From contig CALNVZ010000649.1 of assembly GCA_940671915.1 (NCBI GenBank), positions 5,556,958-5,620,957 of the forward strand: DNA of 64,000 bases, in the 5' to 3' direction. The DNA comes from Paracentrotus lividus (taxonomy: Eukaryota; Echinodermata; Echinoidea; Camarodonta; Echinidae). Position numbers and translations under genes: made by a program. Under the pieces are notes generated by a model. That model saw nothing but the letters and a program-made list of their open reading frames with translations, was not told the DNA's origin and did no database searches. This document shows, piece after piece, positions 1 to 10,900 of this stretch; within the stretch, counting starts at the first letter, position 1, and every line of letters starts with the position of its first letter.

Positions 1-173
1 CCTGGAGGATTTGGAATGTTAGTGTCTTGCAAAGGAAACATCACCATCAATCAGATGCCAAAAAGGATGTCGTGTCTGCAAAGATCCACAGGGGGATTTT
101 AGCATCTGATGTAACTCTTTATTCCCCTCTGATTGACATCTGAGATGTCCTTATTGCTCTAAAATGTTAAATC

Positions 174-554
174 TTAAGCCCCTTTCAGATTGGCACTCAA
201 ACAAGGGATGTCCTCCGGAGGTTACCCTTTGTTCACCCCTTGTCACCTCTGATCTGAAAGTAACCAGAAAAAGACACCCGTGTGTACTCGGCACGAACAC
301 AGCGTGAACACGAGGTAAAATGCACCTTAGACGGTCTGGGGTGTGTCTGGAGTGACATCCACTGTTTACCTTGTTTTGGGGCCTCCCTACGTACACACAC
401 ACTCAGTGCATCCTAGATTTGAGCTGTGAACTGAAAGGGTGGCATTATCTTACCCTGTGTTTTGATAAGAATCACACTCCGTGTTCGTTCCAGACAGGGT
501 CTGAGGTGTCCTCCGGAGGATGTTCTGTGTATGGCAGTTTAAAAGGGGCTTTAA
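174..554. mobile_element. TTAA-bounded MITE with CCTCCGGAGG subterminal motif
   Basis: The ends are imperfect inverted repeats: the left begins TTAAGCCCCTTT and the right ends AAAAGGGGCTTTAA. Each end carries the palindrome CCTCCGGAGG about 35-40 bases inside. A TTAA lies at both outer edges, as in piggyBac-type target duplications. Short ORFs crossing it have no recognisable content. Non-autonomous DNA transposon; the family name is unknown to me. Confidence 0.65.
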
Positions 555-575
555 TAACTAAAGCAGTCAAAGGGG

Positions 576-684
576 TTAATGCTGTTCTGCCGCTCGTGAG
601 ATACATGTAATATGTTTTCTGTCATCATTTGATTATTTTTTGGTCAATATTCTTTTATTATTACTTTTGATATGCTCTCCTTAA
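576..684. repeat. Left copy of direct repeat bracketing a MITE
   Basis: This 109-bp segment starts at TTAATGCTGTTCTGCCGC and ends at GCTCTCCTTAA. It recurs almost exactly at 1181-1281, on the far side of the MITE at 681-1184. Both copies start and end with TTAA. The second copy lacks about eight bases of a T/A-rich stretch. Confidence 0.85.
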
Positions 685-1184
685 AGGGGAAGTTCACCCT
701 GGAATTTTAATAGTTTAAAAAAAATGCTGAAAAATAAAAGAAAAATATCAGTGAAAGTTTGAAGAAAATCGACCTCAAAATAGCGAAGTTATGAATATCT
801 AAAGTTTTGATTATGTGACGTCACGTGCGAGCTTCTCTCCTATGTGTTATGTAATGTAAATTCCATAAAGTGTCATTTTTTCAGAAGATTATTATTTATT
901 ACACCTGCGCGGTCGATATATCATCAAATCTATGTTCATATACATGCCTCTAAAAAATTGACCCATTCCCTTGTCAAGAACCATGAAAAAAGACAAATTT
1001 ATGAAATTTTCATACACAACACGTGGGAGAGCTGCTCGCACGTGACGTCACAGAATCAAAACTTTACATATTCGTAACTTTGCTATTTTTTGGTCGATTT
1101 TCTTCAAACTTTTACTCATACTTTTTATTTATTTTTCTGCATTTTTTAAAACCAATAAAATTCCAGGGTGAACTTCCCCTTTAA
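681..1184. mobile_element. 504-bp TTAA MITE, copy 1
   Basis: It begins TTAAAGGGGAAGTTCACCC and ends with the reverse complement, GGGTGAACTTCCCCTTTAA. The inverted arms run roughly 200 bases each and include TGACGTCACGTG near the inner arm ends. A second copy of exactly the same length lies at 5561-6064. TTAA flanks suggest mobilisation by a piggyBac-like transposase, which is inference; there is no coding capacity. Confidence 0.85.
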
Positions 1185-1281
1185 TGCTGTTCTGCCGCTC
1201 GCGAGATACATGTAATATGTTTTCTGTCATCGTTTGATTATTTTTTGGTTAATATTCTTACTTTTGATATGCTCTCCTTAA
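1181..1281. repeat. Right copy of direct repeat bracketing a MITE
   Basis: Near-identical to 576-684, with differences such as CGCGAG for CGTGAG, one C for T near the middle and a short deletion. It begins at the TTAA that closes the MITE and ends at another TTAA. Confidence 0.85.
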
Positions 1282-1285
1282 AGCG

Positions 1286-2250
1286 TAGTTGTTGGAAATC
1301 CTAAGGTGATGCAAATCTCAAATTATTGCAATCTATTAGCCCTTGCTATCCTGTACAATCAAGGACCTTGGTACAATGTACACCTCAATGGTGTTTGCTG
1401 ATGATGATGTAGGCTAATGATTTGAAATTTACCATATCATCAGCCTCATGTAAGATTGTTCTTTGTCTCTGACGAAGATTCTGCTAGGATCGAAAGTTCC
1501 TGAAGGCTCTTTTTTCCTTAACGATGCAAATCTGAAACAATTGGAATTGATTAGCACGTTTTAACCCTGTTCAGTCAAGGACCTTTGCACAATGTGCAGC
1601 TAAATGTTGTTTGCTGATCATAATGGAGATGTGGGACTGTCAAAGGCAGCTGTTCAAGCCGTACAGGAAGGTATGATTCAACCGTTGACATAAGGTGAAG
1701 CTCTTCCTGACTCCCTGTCTCGTCAAGAATCCGTTGCTTTATTCATTCTGAAAGAATTGCTCTTGGGATTGATAATATAAGGTTAAATTGATTGTTCTGT
1801 TGCTCTCTGTTGTCTGTTGAAAGGTTTGTTTTAAAATTCACCATATCATCAGCCTCGTGTTAGATTGATCTTTTGTTGCTTTAATAGATAAATTTTGAGT
1901 TTGATTAATGTACCACACATGGTCATACCTAAATTACTGTGAAAATGCATCTGATTTTACATAAAATAACTCCTTGCTATGTATATGTGCAGTTGACATT
2001 GTTGGAATCACTCAAAGGAAGTCCTTCTTCACCAACAAAGTTCCAAATTTTAAGCCGAAGTAGGATTTTGTAACGAATACAACAAAGAACTGATGAATAG
2101 AATCTGTTCAACTGGACTTATGTTTTGAGCTACGAAGTTTCACGTCCTCTTCAGGACGTTTCATCAGGCTGACTGATCGTTGGGGCCAATTGGTTGTTGA
2201 CCCTTGACGGGGTCGAAGAATCCCACAAAGAGTTATCTACAATCCTGATG
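1286..2250. mobile_element. Degenerate Penelope-like non-coding repeat zone
   Basis: Two diverged copies of a unit of about 168 bp are seen, at 1299-1466 and 1515-1876. The second is interrupted by about 185 bp of unrelated sequence (roughly 1640-1825). Shared landmarks are TCAAGGACCTT, TGTTTGCTGAT and CCATATCATCAGCCTC. The zone also contains one strong and one weak hammerhead core. Hammerhead motifs in long-terminal-repeat-like ends are an established trait of Penelope-like retroelements, so I assign it there tentatively. No reverse transcriptase is visible. Confidence 0.4.
2128..2170 (-). ncRNA. Hammerhead ribozyme-like motif
   Basis: Read on the minus strand, it has the CTGATGA core, then a six-base-pair stem II (ACGTCC, loop TGAAGA, GGACGT), then GAAAC. 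A two-base-pair stem III follows (AC, loop TTC, GT), then a permitted cleavage-site A. Three pairs of stem I (AGC with GCT) close the fold. An unpaired A follows the first core, also seen in the weaker relative at 1469-1495. The very short stem III matches the minimal hammerheads known from Penelope-like elements. Self-cleavage is not shown here. Confidence 0.6.
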
Positions 2251-2314
2251 TTTAAAGTGACATTGGGATGCCTAGATCATCGTGAAGGATCTTCAAAAAA
2301 GACTTGATACAGCC

Positions 2315-3832
2315 ATGAGTCATAAGAAGAGCTACACCTTGAGCCCTGACCCACGGGAGAAGTCCCCATCTTTCAGCGATGAAGGAACCTTCAGGGGTCA
2401 TCCAGAGGAAAATGAAGCGGGTCCTGCGCTTGGTGCAGGAAGTCAGACTCAAGAGAGAAGCAAGGAAAATGTATTTGTGTTTGGACAAAAGCATGAAGAT
2501 ACCTTAAAAGAGCTTGAAGACTTGGGATCAAAGAAACCAATTGGAGAACAGTCTGGATCGGCCGTAGAGCTTGAGGAATCACCAACACAGACAAACTGTA
2601 ATAATGCTAGCAACTTGGAATCTTATTATTTCTTTGACAAAGAAGTCCAAAGTCAACCTCAAGAACAAGTAATGAAGGAGGACAAAAATACTTTCAAAGA
2701 CATCTTTAGGAAAGTATTAAGCGAGATAAAATCCAGAAAATCACCAAAGGCAGATACGACAAAAGCATCTCTAGAGGTAACACCCAAAGAAGGATTTAGG
2801 TCCGGGTTGGGCAAGTTGAAGATAAAAGGACAGGAAAAGAGGATACAAAGTGATGGCCAGTCTCCTAGATTGGGGCCAGATGAAACTAGTGACAAAGTGG
2901 TCCAATTTAAATTATCAAGTTCCCATGGTGATTGCAATCAACAAAATTATAGAAAACACAAAATCTATTCAGGAGTAAGGAGTACTGAACCTGAACTTGG
3001 TGACAAGACTGAAATGAAAGATTATGTGTCCAACTCTGTTCATGAAGAATTACATGAAGACCAATGTGTGACACAATCAAAAGCAGCAATCTTGAAAGGA
3101 GATTTAGAAGGAGCTGATGACCTCCTACATGTACATGTAACACCAAATGTTGGTTCGTCACAAGATATGTCTGGAATCAATAGAAGTAAAAACGATCATT
3201 CAAAGTTGTTGATGTGTGCTAACGACAGCACAAATAACAATCTGTGCAATAATTCTAGGACTTTCATAGACACTGATTGGATCTTTGATTCTTTCCCATC
3301 CGATCATAGCCAATCCCATCAACTTGACAATTCTGTTACAGATGATTCTAAACTTGACATAGTAGCTAAGCAGATCTCTGGTCAAAATGCTAGAATAGCA
3401 TTGGCCGAGGAAGCTGTCAAAGATGACATTGACATTAGTAGTTCACGTAGTGCAATAGGCAATTCCTTAAGTAGTATTCAAGAGGTTGAGGATCATAGTA
3501 CCTGTAGTGCAATTGAATCAGACAGTGAGGCTGCTACTAGTGTCAAAGACACCAATGACAACAAACCTGATCTAGATCTTCAAAACATTGTGAGACCGAA
3601 AGACACTGGTGCCTTTAACGACGGAGGTGATAACAAAATTCCTCCTGAGGATGATAAAAACAATGTTAGCTCAACTGAAGAAGATGTGGAAAAGGGAAAA
3701 GCGAATGGGTGTCAGGAGAAGCCTAGTTGTCAGGATGTGGCACTTCCGAAGCAAGATCTGGTAGTTGACCGCATCCATTTCTCACATGTGGTTTGGACAG
3801 TGATGAGGTACTTGAGCGATTCTGCATTGGAG
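2315..3832 (+). CDS. Large exon of an unrecognised, acidic, probably disordered protein
   Basis: The frame is open to an AGGTAAGT splice donor, so the exon ends at 3832 and leaves phase 0. ATG at 2315 (context GCCATGA) is the first in-frame Met after the TAG at 2273, and gives 506 codons. If the exon is instead internal, an AG at 2275 or 2312 could be the acceptor, but neither has a good pyrimidine tract. The sequence is rich in Ser, Asp, Glu, Lys and Asn, with few hydrophobic runs; a basic patch occurs near KEDKNTFKDIFRKVLSEIK. The only ordered-looking segment is the last ~25 residues (HFSHVVWTVMRYLSDSALE), which may start a helical domain continued in the next exon. No signal peptide or membrane segment is seen. 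Stop-free length and the clean donor argue for a real exon. I do not recognise the family. Confidence 0.72.
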
Positions 3833-3924
3833 GTAAGTTTATAGCGAAATAATTGTTCTGGTCATGAGATTGAAATGTGGAAAACACTGTCTAAAAGTGC
3901 TTTGGAAAGGTTGAGAACAGTTTA

Positions 3925-4200
3925 CCTAAGCATTATTGTTTACTGTGAGGTTTTGGAATCGCCAAAATGATTAGAAATTAACCCAATTTTGCTAAGAGTC
4001 CCATGAACTGAAATGTGTGTATGCAACAACACAAAATGTTTAGCCCCGAACATTTCAGCTGTTTGGGTATATTCTGTGTCATATTATGACTATTAAGGCA
4101 ATTGAAGAGCAATCCTTTACAGTGAAACCTTTTACTATATGACATTCTTCCGAAATAGCATTGAAATAACAAAGCTCACAATAATTTTCTTCATCTTTCC
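3925..4200 (-). repeat. Dispersed repeat, family 1 (three copies in the window)
   Basis: The reverse complement matches 30715-30990 and 35983-36245 at moderate identity. Shared pieces are CACTGTAAAGGATT, AACATTTTGTGTAGT and AATTGGGTTAATT. Boundaries are approximate. No coding content and no clear terminal repeats; probably an old non-autonomous transposon. Confidence 0.55.
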
Positions 4201-4575
4201 CACTACACTAGATTATCTTTAAAAGGGTTGTTTTACCGTACTTCAATTGGGATCTAAAAAACATACCCTTTCTGCTAACGCAGTCATTGTAATTGCAAAT
4301 CTTCTGGTCAAAAAGGAATTTCATGAGATTTTGAATGTAATTGCCAAGGTATTGATGAGTGAATATCACCAGAGTCATAAGCATACCTGGGTATGCTTAA
4401 GTTAACTCATCAGCATGTGGAGGGAAATTAATAATTTGTTAAAAAATAATTTTGAAGCATGCATGCAATGAAGCCTAGGAAATGATTTTTTCAGAGTTTC
4501 CTATTGACATATTTTTACATGATAGCATAGGCCTCACAGCTCAAAAAGTTGCAAACCTCCACAAAGATACCCAAT
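4200..4575 (+). repeat. Dispersed repeat, family 2 (two copies in the window)
   Basis: It resembles 30094-30488 along its length: a TAACGCAGTCAT/TAATGCTGTCAT segment, then GGAAT, AAGCATACC, AGGGTTT/AGAGTTT and a final CCTCCACAAAG. Identity is low. Family 1 lies beside family 2 at both this site and 30 kb, but in different relative orientation. Confidence 0.45.
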
Positions 4576-5560
4576 TTGTTTGAAGATAGTCAATTCCAGT
4601 TAGCAGACATTATGTTTAGAAAGATTTTTGCTTATTCCAAGCATAATGAATAAGACTTAACTGTTCCAAAATGCATTTTATTATGTTTACAAGGCACATT
4701 TGAGTATTGTTGACCCACAGAGCAAATCTTAATTTCATGTTTGCTACATACCAATTTTTTTTCCAGCTATTCAGTAAAAAGTTGTGAAATCTTTTCTTGA
4801 AGTCACAGTCAATGTCAAATATGTCTGATAGATAACATGTCTTCTGAAAGAGTATTTCTGTTTCAAAATGTTTTGAAGACTCAGAAATCGCTCTAAATGG
4901 CATCTCTTTTATGCGCCTGCTGGAATTGAACAAGATTATCACAGGTTTTTTTCCTTCTTGAAAGTGAGGGGGATGAGCGGGCTGAAAGTGGGAGGGAGGG
5001 GGGCTGAACAGGCTAAAAATCACAAATCTATGGTCATTTGTTTTTACACTTTTGCTGAATAAAAAAGGTGGGGACTGGAACCCCCAAAGTGATTTTGCAA
5101 GACATTGGTGTTACCCATCAAAGAAAACTTTCTTTAGAATGGTCTTTTTTGAAAGTTTGGTTACCTTTTTATGAAAAGAATTCTGTTTTTATGATAATAT
5201 GATTTAAAAATACTACATGTATAAGAAATTTGAGTCCGTATTTGGAAATTGGTTTTGGGAGAATACTGTATTTTCAGTTTTGGTTTGTGTACAAAGTAAA
5301 TGGATGCCCTCATTCTGTTTAGTGACAAGACAACAGCCAGCTGACATTTGAAACACTGTAGGGTATATTACCAAGAGAGGGAGACAGACATGAATAAGAT
5401 TGAAACTTGTTTGATGATTGATCACCCAGAGTGTTACATTTCATGACATTGCACTCTAATAATTTTAGCATTTTTGTCAAGCCTGCCAAAGAGGGACGGA
5501 GACCATTGTCATCTGTTTGGTTGTACAGTTGGTTGTCTGTCAGTTTACCTGTGATAACGT

Positions 5561-6064
5561 TTAAAGGGGAAGTTCACCCTGGAATTTTATTGGTTTTAAA
5601 AAATGCAGAAAAATAAAAGAAAAATATGAATGAAAGTTTGAAGAAAATCAACCCAAAATAGCGAAGTTATGAATAATTAAAGTTTTGATTCTGTGACGTC
5701 ACGTGCGAGCAGCTCTTCCATGTGTTGTGTATGTAAATTCAATGAATTTGTCTTTTTTCATGGTTCTTGATAAAGGAATGAGTCAATTTGATAGAGACAT
5801 GTATATTAACATATGTTTGATGAAGTATATGGACCGCACAGGTAAAATAATTAATTGTCTTCTGAAAAAATGACACTTTATTGAATTTACACTACATAAC
5901 ACATAGGAGAACTGCTCGCATGTGACGTCACAAAATCAAAACTTTAAACATTCATAACTTCGTTATTTTTTGGTCGATTTTCTCCAAACCTTCACTCATA
6001 TTTTTCTTTTATTTTTCTGCATTTTTTAAAACCAATAAAATTCCAGGGTGAACTTCCCCTTTAA
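5561..6064. mobile_element. 504-bp TTAA MITE, copy 2
   Basis: The ends are the same as at 681-1184 (TTAAAGGGGAAGTTCACCC and its reverse complement) and the length is identical. The two internal arms again carry TGACGTCACGTG and TGTGACGTCACA. It sits in the intron after the 3832 donor. Confidence 0.88.
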
Positions 6065-6606
6065 TAAACTCCAAGAACTTAGCTGTCATATGTCCGATTT
6101 CTACCAAACGTAGGTGGTAGATGTTCTATGGGGACCTTAAAATGTTGGTCAGGTCAAGGGTCACACAAAGGGGTCAAAGGTCATTTGAGGTCTAATATTA
6201 TATTTTACCTTTATTATATTTTTTTTTGAATAACTCTGCTGTTATTAGTCTAATTTAAACCCGGCTTAGATGGAATTGTGAAGAGGGCGAGACATAATTA
6301 TGGCTATTGATTTGTTGGTGTTTCAGACCTTTTTTTCTCAGCTATTGTTCCTTAAATGACAAATTGAATCTAATTTGTTCCGATTTCTAATTGCCCCTTT
6401 CAAGAAGATCATAGATAGATTTCATTTACAGATTAATGTATATTTTGTTATGAATATGACCACTTATTTTTCTTTTTCCGCACTAAATGTTTAATCTTTT
6501 TTATTAGTAAAAAAATGTGTTTGTTTTACTTAATTTAACTTAGTTCATCTGTACATAGTCTAATAATATAATAGTGCTGATATTTTTAGTGAAATAATGT
6601 ACATTA
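6065..6606. other. No gene seen
   Basis: AT-rich intronic sequence between the MITE and the composite element. I see no ORF, clear repeat or regulatory signature. Confidence 0.6.
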
Positions 6607-6710
6607 ATTTACTTCAAAAGAATGATATATTTGCCTACTTTGCTATTCGTCCTCGAATCGCCCAACCAACCGATACTTTAACCCCGAAAACACTGATGAT
6701 GTTCAAGACA

Positions 6711-6950
6711 TGATCGTAAACGAAGTTGCCTCTCTCGATCCCTCACCAAGATCGATTTGGGGTGCGTCGGCTGGGATAGGCCGACGATAGCGACTGAAAC
6801 CCGTCCCAGGAGTTCACATAACGTGACTCCCACACGACGACTTTCCGGGGGCTTCGCGGTACCGTAAGTTGTGGACTTACCAACTGCCACGCGCCCATAC
6901 TCGCCCCCGGGCGGGGTTGTGAATCCCGACTTACTTTCGTTGAAAACAGA
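6711..6950. repeat. CpG-rich 240-bp segment, left copy
   Basis: It matches 12978-13225 in direct orientation at roughly three quarters identity. Landmarks are ACCAAGATCGATT, GGGTGCGT, CGACGATAG, CCCGGGCGGGG and a closing GAAAACAG. Short ORFs across it look like shadows of the CpG-rich composition. Confidence 0.7.
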
Positions 6951-7552
6951 TGTAAACAGCTTTCGTTCCCCGTCTAACTGTTTCTTCCCCGTCTAACTTG
7001 TTTCGCGGCCCTCTATAAAATATGCAGAGAATCCAGACCTTCGTGCTTTCCTGGTAGATGAGACTCTCCCGATGAGTCGGCGATGTTTGAAGTCTCCGAG
7101 ATACAAAATGGATGAAAGTCTTCTTCCTCGGAATAAGAAACACTCTGCAATATATGAAAAGAAAGACACTTATACAAAGGAGTTTAGACTCTGCCCTGGG
7201 ACAGGAAGGGTCACAAGGCCTCTCCCCACCCAACAAAAGGCTTCACTGAACTGTGTGAAATGAAGCGCGGAACGGGAAAACAAAAGCCGCACCACAAGGG
7301 TGTAATATAAAAACACGTACGTAATGAATGTCAAAAAGCTAGGGAGAAGGCGCCGTAAATCCAACAGAATTACTCAAAAAAAAACGGCCCTCAAAATACT
7401 CCAATAAAATAGGAAACCACGACTTAAGACATTGGCTAGGACAACTAAGAGCAAGACCCCAAATTAGGCATCAAAAAGTTCACAAAAAGTGAAAAACAAA
7501 CCCATTTGCGGGAGCAAGTTCTCGAGGTTACTCGCTCGGCGGCAGCCGATGA

Positions 7553-7654
7553 GAAAGAGGAAGTTTGTTGGGAGTGTTTTGGCTGAGTGCCCTCATCATG
7601 AGAGGGCGCCCTTCTCACAGGGGAGGGGAAGATAGGAGACAATAGAGCAAAAGT
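7553..7654. repeat. Left arm of palindrome at the assembly gap
   Basis: The reverse complement is essentially identical to 7705-7806, including GAGAGGGCGCCCTTCTCAC and AAGATAGGAGACAATAGAGC. The sequence resembles a DIRS inverted terminal repeat leader and is in normal orientation, unlike the core further right. Confidence 0.85.
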
Positions 7655-7679
7655 NNNNNNNNNNNNNNNNNNNNNNNNN
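7655..7679. other. Assembly gap (25 N)
   Basis: Twenty-five undetermined bases between the two arms of a near-perfect inverted repeat. The gap sits where an assembler would fail on a hairpin, so contig order and orientation on its right side are not safe. Confidence 0.99.
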
Positions 7680-7704
7680 CCAACGATACTTTAACCCCGG
7701 AAAA

Positions 7705-7806
7705 CTTTTGCTCTATTGTCTCCTATCTTCCCCTCCCCTGTGAGAAGGGCGCCCTCTCATGATGAGGGCACTCAGCCAAAACACTCCCAACAAACTTCCT
7801 CTTGTC
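7705..7806. repeat. Right arm of palindrome at the assembly gap
   Basis: Inverted copy of 7553-7654. It is preceded at 7680 by CGATACTTTAACCCCG, which also follows the left element end at about 6670. This suggests that the gap hides another copy of the element end. Confidence 0.85.
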
Positions 7807-7859
7807 TCATACCACCCTAAAACTTAAGTAGTGATGGAACGGGGACGGAGGAGGGATTG

Positions 7860-7955
7860 TAGGCAAATATATAATCTTTATTGTAAATAATAAAATTAGT
7901 GATAATTTTTATGATTTACTTCAAAAGAATGATATATTTGCCTACTTTGCTATAC
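7860..7955. repeat. Internal end-to-end junction (B1A2)
   Basis: Bases 7860-7915 repeat the element's right terminus (as at 14101-14158) and 7912-7955 repeat its left terminus (as at 6607-6650). Orientation is direct. It equals the junction a circular form of the element would have, as used by tyrosine-recombinase retroelements. Confidence 0.8.
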
Positions 7956-7959
7956 GACC

Positions 7960-10900
7960 AGCACCGATTTGTACTGGGAGGTACACACCTACAGTTTTAG
8001 ATAATAAGGATGACGCCGTAGCAATGATAGGAAAAAGAGAAAGTTTCCTTCCATCGCAGAAACGTTCACCCATTATTTGATAAGCATACACTTTCCACGG
8101 GAAAATCCCTTAAAAACATGTCCCCGAAAGGCCGGTACCCTCACATCGAGGTCCCTAGGATAAACTAGGTACCTTGGTCCTCGGGTCCGCATCTATCTCG
8201 AGATAGTACTCCCAGTACTGGTCCGAAAGATTCCATTGATATAACCAATTTGGACATTTTTAGGAATCAAGATGTCTTCAACGGCGCCACATTCTGTCAG
8301 TGCGCAAAGATGAAATTTGACTAAAGGACGTAGGAAAATTTTAAACAGACCAGAAAATCTGTCTGATTTTCGTTCAAAGCATGTCGAAGAGAAAAGATGA
8401 TATCTCTATAATTCCAACCTAAGTGGCTCGTTGATAGAAGAGGAACGAGCAATAAAATTAGCGTTTTCCCCGACATATACAAATCAGGGAGACCTTTGGA
8501 AGATCTATCCAGGCAGAACCTAGAGACGGTGTGTTGAAGGAGGGTAAGCTAGGACCTGATGTCCTCGCGACCACTCAATTAGGACCCGAGGTTTGAGTAG
8601 GGACTCTTAAGAGATAGGAAAAAATAAAGGAGGTGATGACAGAAGAACCGCTGAAAATGACTATCCATCGATAAGAATTTGAAATAGCTGGGATAGCTGA
8701 AAAAGCGGATAGCTGAAAATAGCTGATCCAAATCCCTCTGGGGTAAGCAGAACATTACCCCGTCGAGTGAAGATGATGAAAAACGTATGAACGGGAGAAA
8801 GTTTTTCTCGGAACCTACAGAAGTATTACCCGTTCGAAGAAGGGTTTTACTAGTGGATACACACCTACTCCCTTAAGGTCGAGAGGAGCACAATCGTCAC
8901 ATCCTGTAGCTCGAAATTGACTTCTTGATAACGGCTGAATATAAAAGGAAGACGGTTTCAGGTGTTCGAGAGTTAGCTCTAACCGCTGCTGTTATGCTAA
9001 GAACTCACACCACGGCAAGTGTTATGGTTTCTCCGTTAATCAGAGGGAGGAAAACTATCGCAACCAAGTCCGCGGCTGTGGTAGAGAGGAGTGATGATAA
9101 TCGTCGACGTCCTGCCCTTAACCCCTTGAGGACTGAGCCCGAAAATATTCGGGCGAGGTCTATGGGAAATGTGTGATGTTAGCCAAATCCGCTCGTCTCC
9201 AAACAGGTTAATACTTCCTAGTGAAACAGGAGAATACTACCCGGAAGAACCAGGGATTTCCGGTCAGTTCCGGAAATTGAACGACAACCTGGGAAACCCA
9301 CAAATATCTCCTTTAATAATCCTAACCTCAGAAAACAGAGGTCTTTACTGACTTGAGAAGTTCAAACTGAGGAGAACAAACTGAGGTCGGCCTTGCGACT
9401 CAGTCGTGTGAAATCTATTGAAACAGCGACCACTCTGAAGTGAGTCACTTATACGTCGTGGGAAAGAGGAAAAAGTTCAAACCAATTATTTTTCCCAAAT
9501 ATGATTGCGAAGCGACTGGACCGATGTCTCGTTGTTGCATCAGAACTAGAGTTGAAAGGCTACTCTGCTTCTAGCAGTGAGAGTAAATCCTCTATGCGAA
9601 TGAAATAAGACATCATCCTCCGATGTCTGTTTCAACCTAAACTGTCCGCTATCTGTAAAGGTCCTTGAAGTGAGGAAGAACTTTCTCACCTTCTAGGCTC
9701 TCAAACGTCGTTGAGAAAGAAGGTTCTCGGAGATTCCAATCACCGAATCAAGGGCCTCGATAATGGACCTCCTTCCTAAACTGTGAAGCATATGCGGTCA
9801 ATATAATTGAAAGACGGAGGCGCTCCCATGTCTTCCCTGGAAGTGAACTCCTTAACCGCCCAAAAAGGAATATAGGTTATATTTCAGTAGAAAGGAATCT
9901 AGACGGAGGCGGACTGAAATTCAGGCTGGAATCTCAAGAGTCGAACATTGAGAGGTTCATCTTAAAGGTCTGCCAAATTGGGAACCTGGGACCAACAATT
10001 TCGATAGTCAACATGACATCTTAAGTAATAACACTTAAAAACCTCCTCACACGCGATCCAGACTCTCTAAGATAGATCGAAGTTCTACTATCTCCAAACT
10101 GGGTCTTCGTCAGATGATCCGCGAGTGTCCGGTTGGTCCCTAATACATGGGAATCAACTTCTAACTCAATCAAAACATGATGCAGTTTAGAACTTAAAGT
10201 CTCTGCTGTGTCCTCCCAACTGAGACTACGTGTATCGAGTCTCCGCTTTTGGGGAAAGGAATGTAGAAATTAGACCACAATTTAGGGTAGATTGTGACTT
10301 TCTCGATTTTTCCCTTTGAGCTATGTTCCCGGACAAGGGACACGTTAGTGGTTTGGTGGATGACTCTTGAAGACATCCCTGGATCGAGGTTTCTCAAAGT
10401 CTAAAATGAGACCGAATCTGAATTGCCGAAACGATAATAATCGTTTTGAGATCGGAAAACAAATAGTCGTTCCATCGGACCTAAATTTTTCCAAACGTAG
10501 GTGGGAGTCACCTCAGGCGCTTTCCCCATACTAAAAAAGGATGAGAGTTCGAAGCGGATCTGAGCTATCCTATCCTGACTTCTACCCCACTGACCAGTAT
10601 GATTTCCTCGACCCGACTGTTGTGATGAAGAGTGTTATGTCTGACTTCCTTGTCAGACGGTTATCCAGTTCGTAGAAAAGTTGACGTGAGGATTGTAATT
10701 ACACGTCAAAAAGTAATAACAGACTTGGATGTTGATATCAAGCTTTTCTAAAACTACCTAAAGTTCTCTGGCCGAATTCTCGGCCTCTGAAAAATTCCGA
10801 CCCCACCGGGATTTTGGGTCCACCGGAAAGCCAGTCCAGTGAACTGGGGATAAGACCACCATGACCCCAAGTTGTCTCAGAATCTCTTTCTTGTAGACAC

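Noticed and set aside
8925-9176. 83-codon plus-strand ORF in the mirrored block
   Set aside because: If the block is mirrored, no reading on the written strands is meaningful; no recognisable domain.
9960-10205. On the reverse complement, a 55-codon stretch containing HHVLIELEVDSHVLGT and ADHLTK, resembling a copia or DIRS RNase H end
   Set aside because: It lacks partner motifs at proper spacing and conflicts with the far better supported complement-only reading; taken as chance. It is a warning about motif spotting in short frames.
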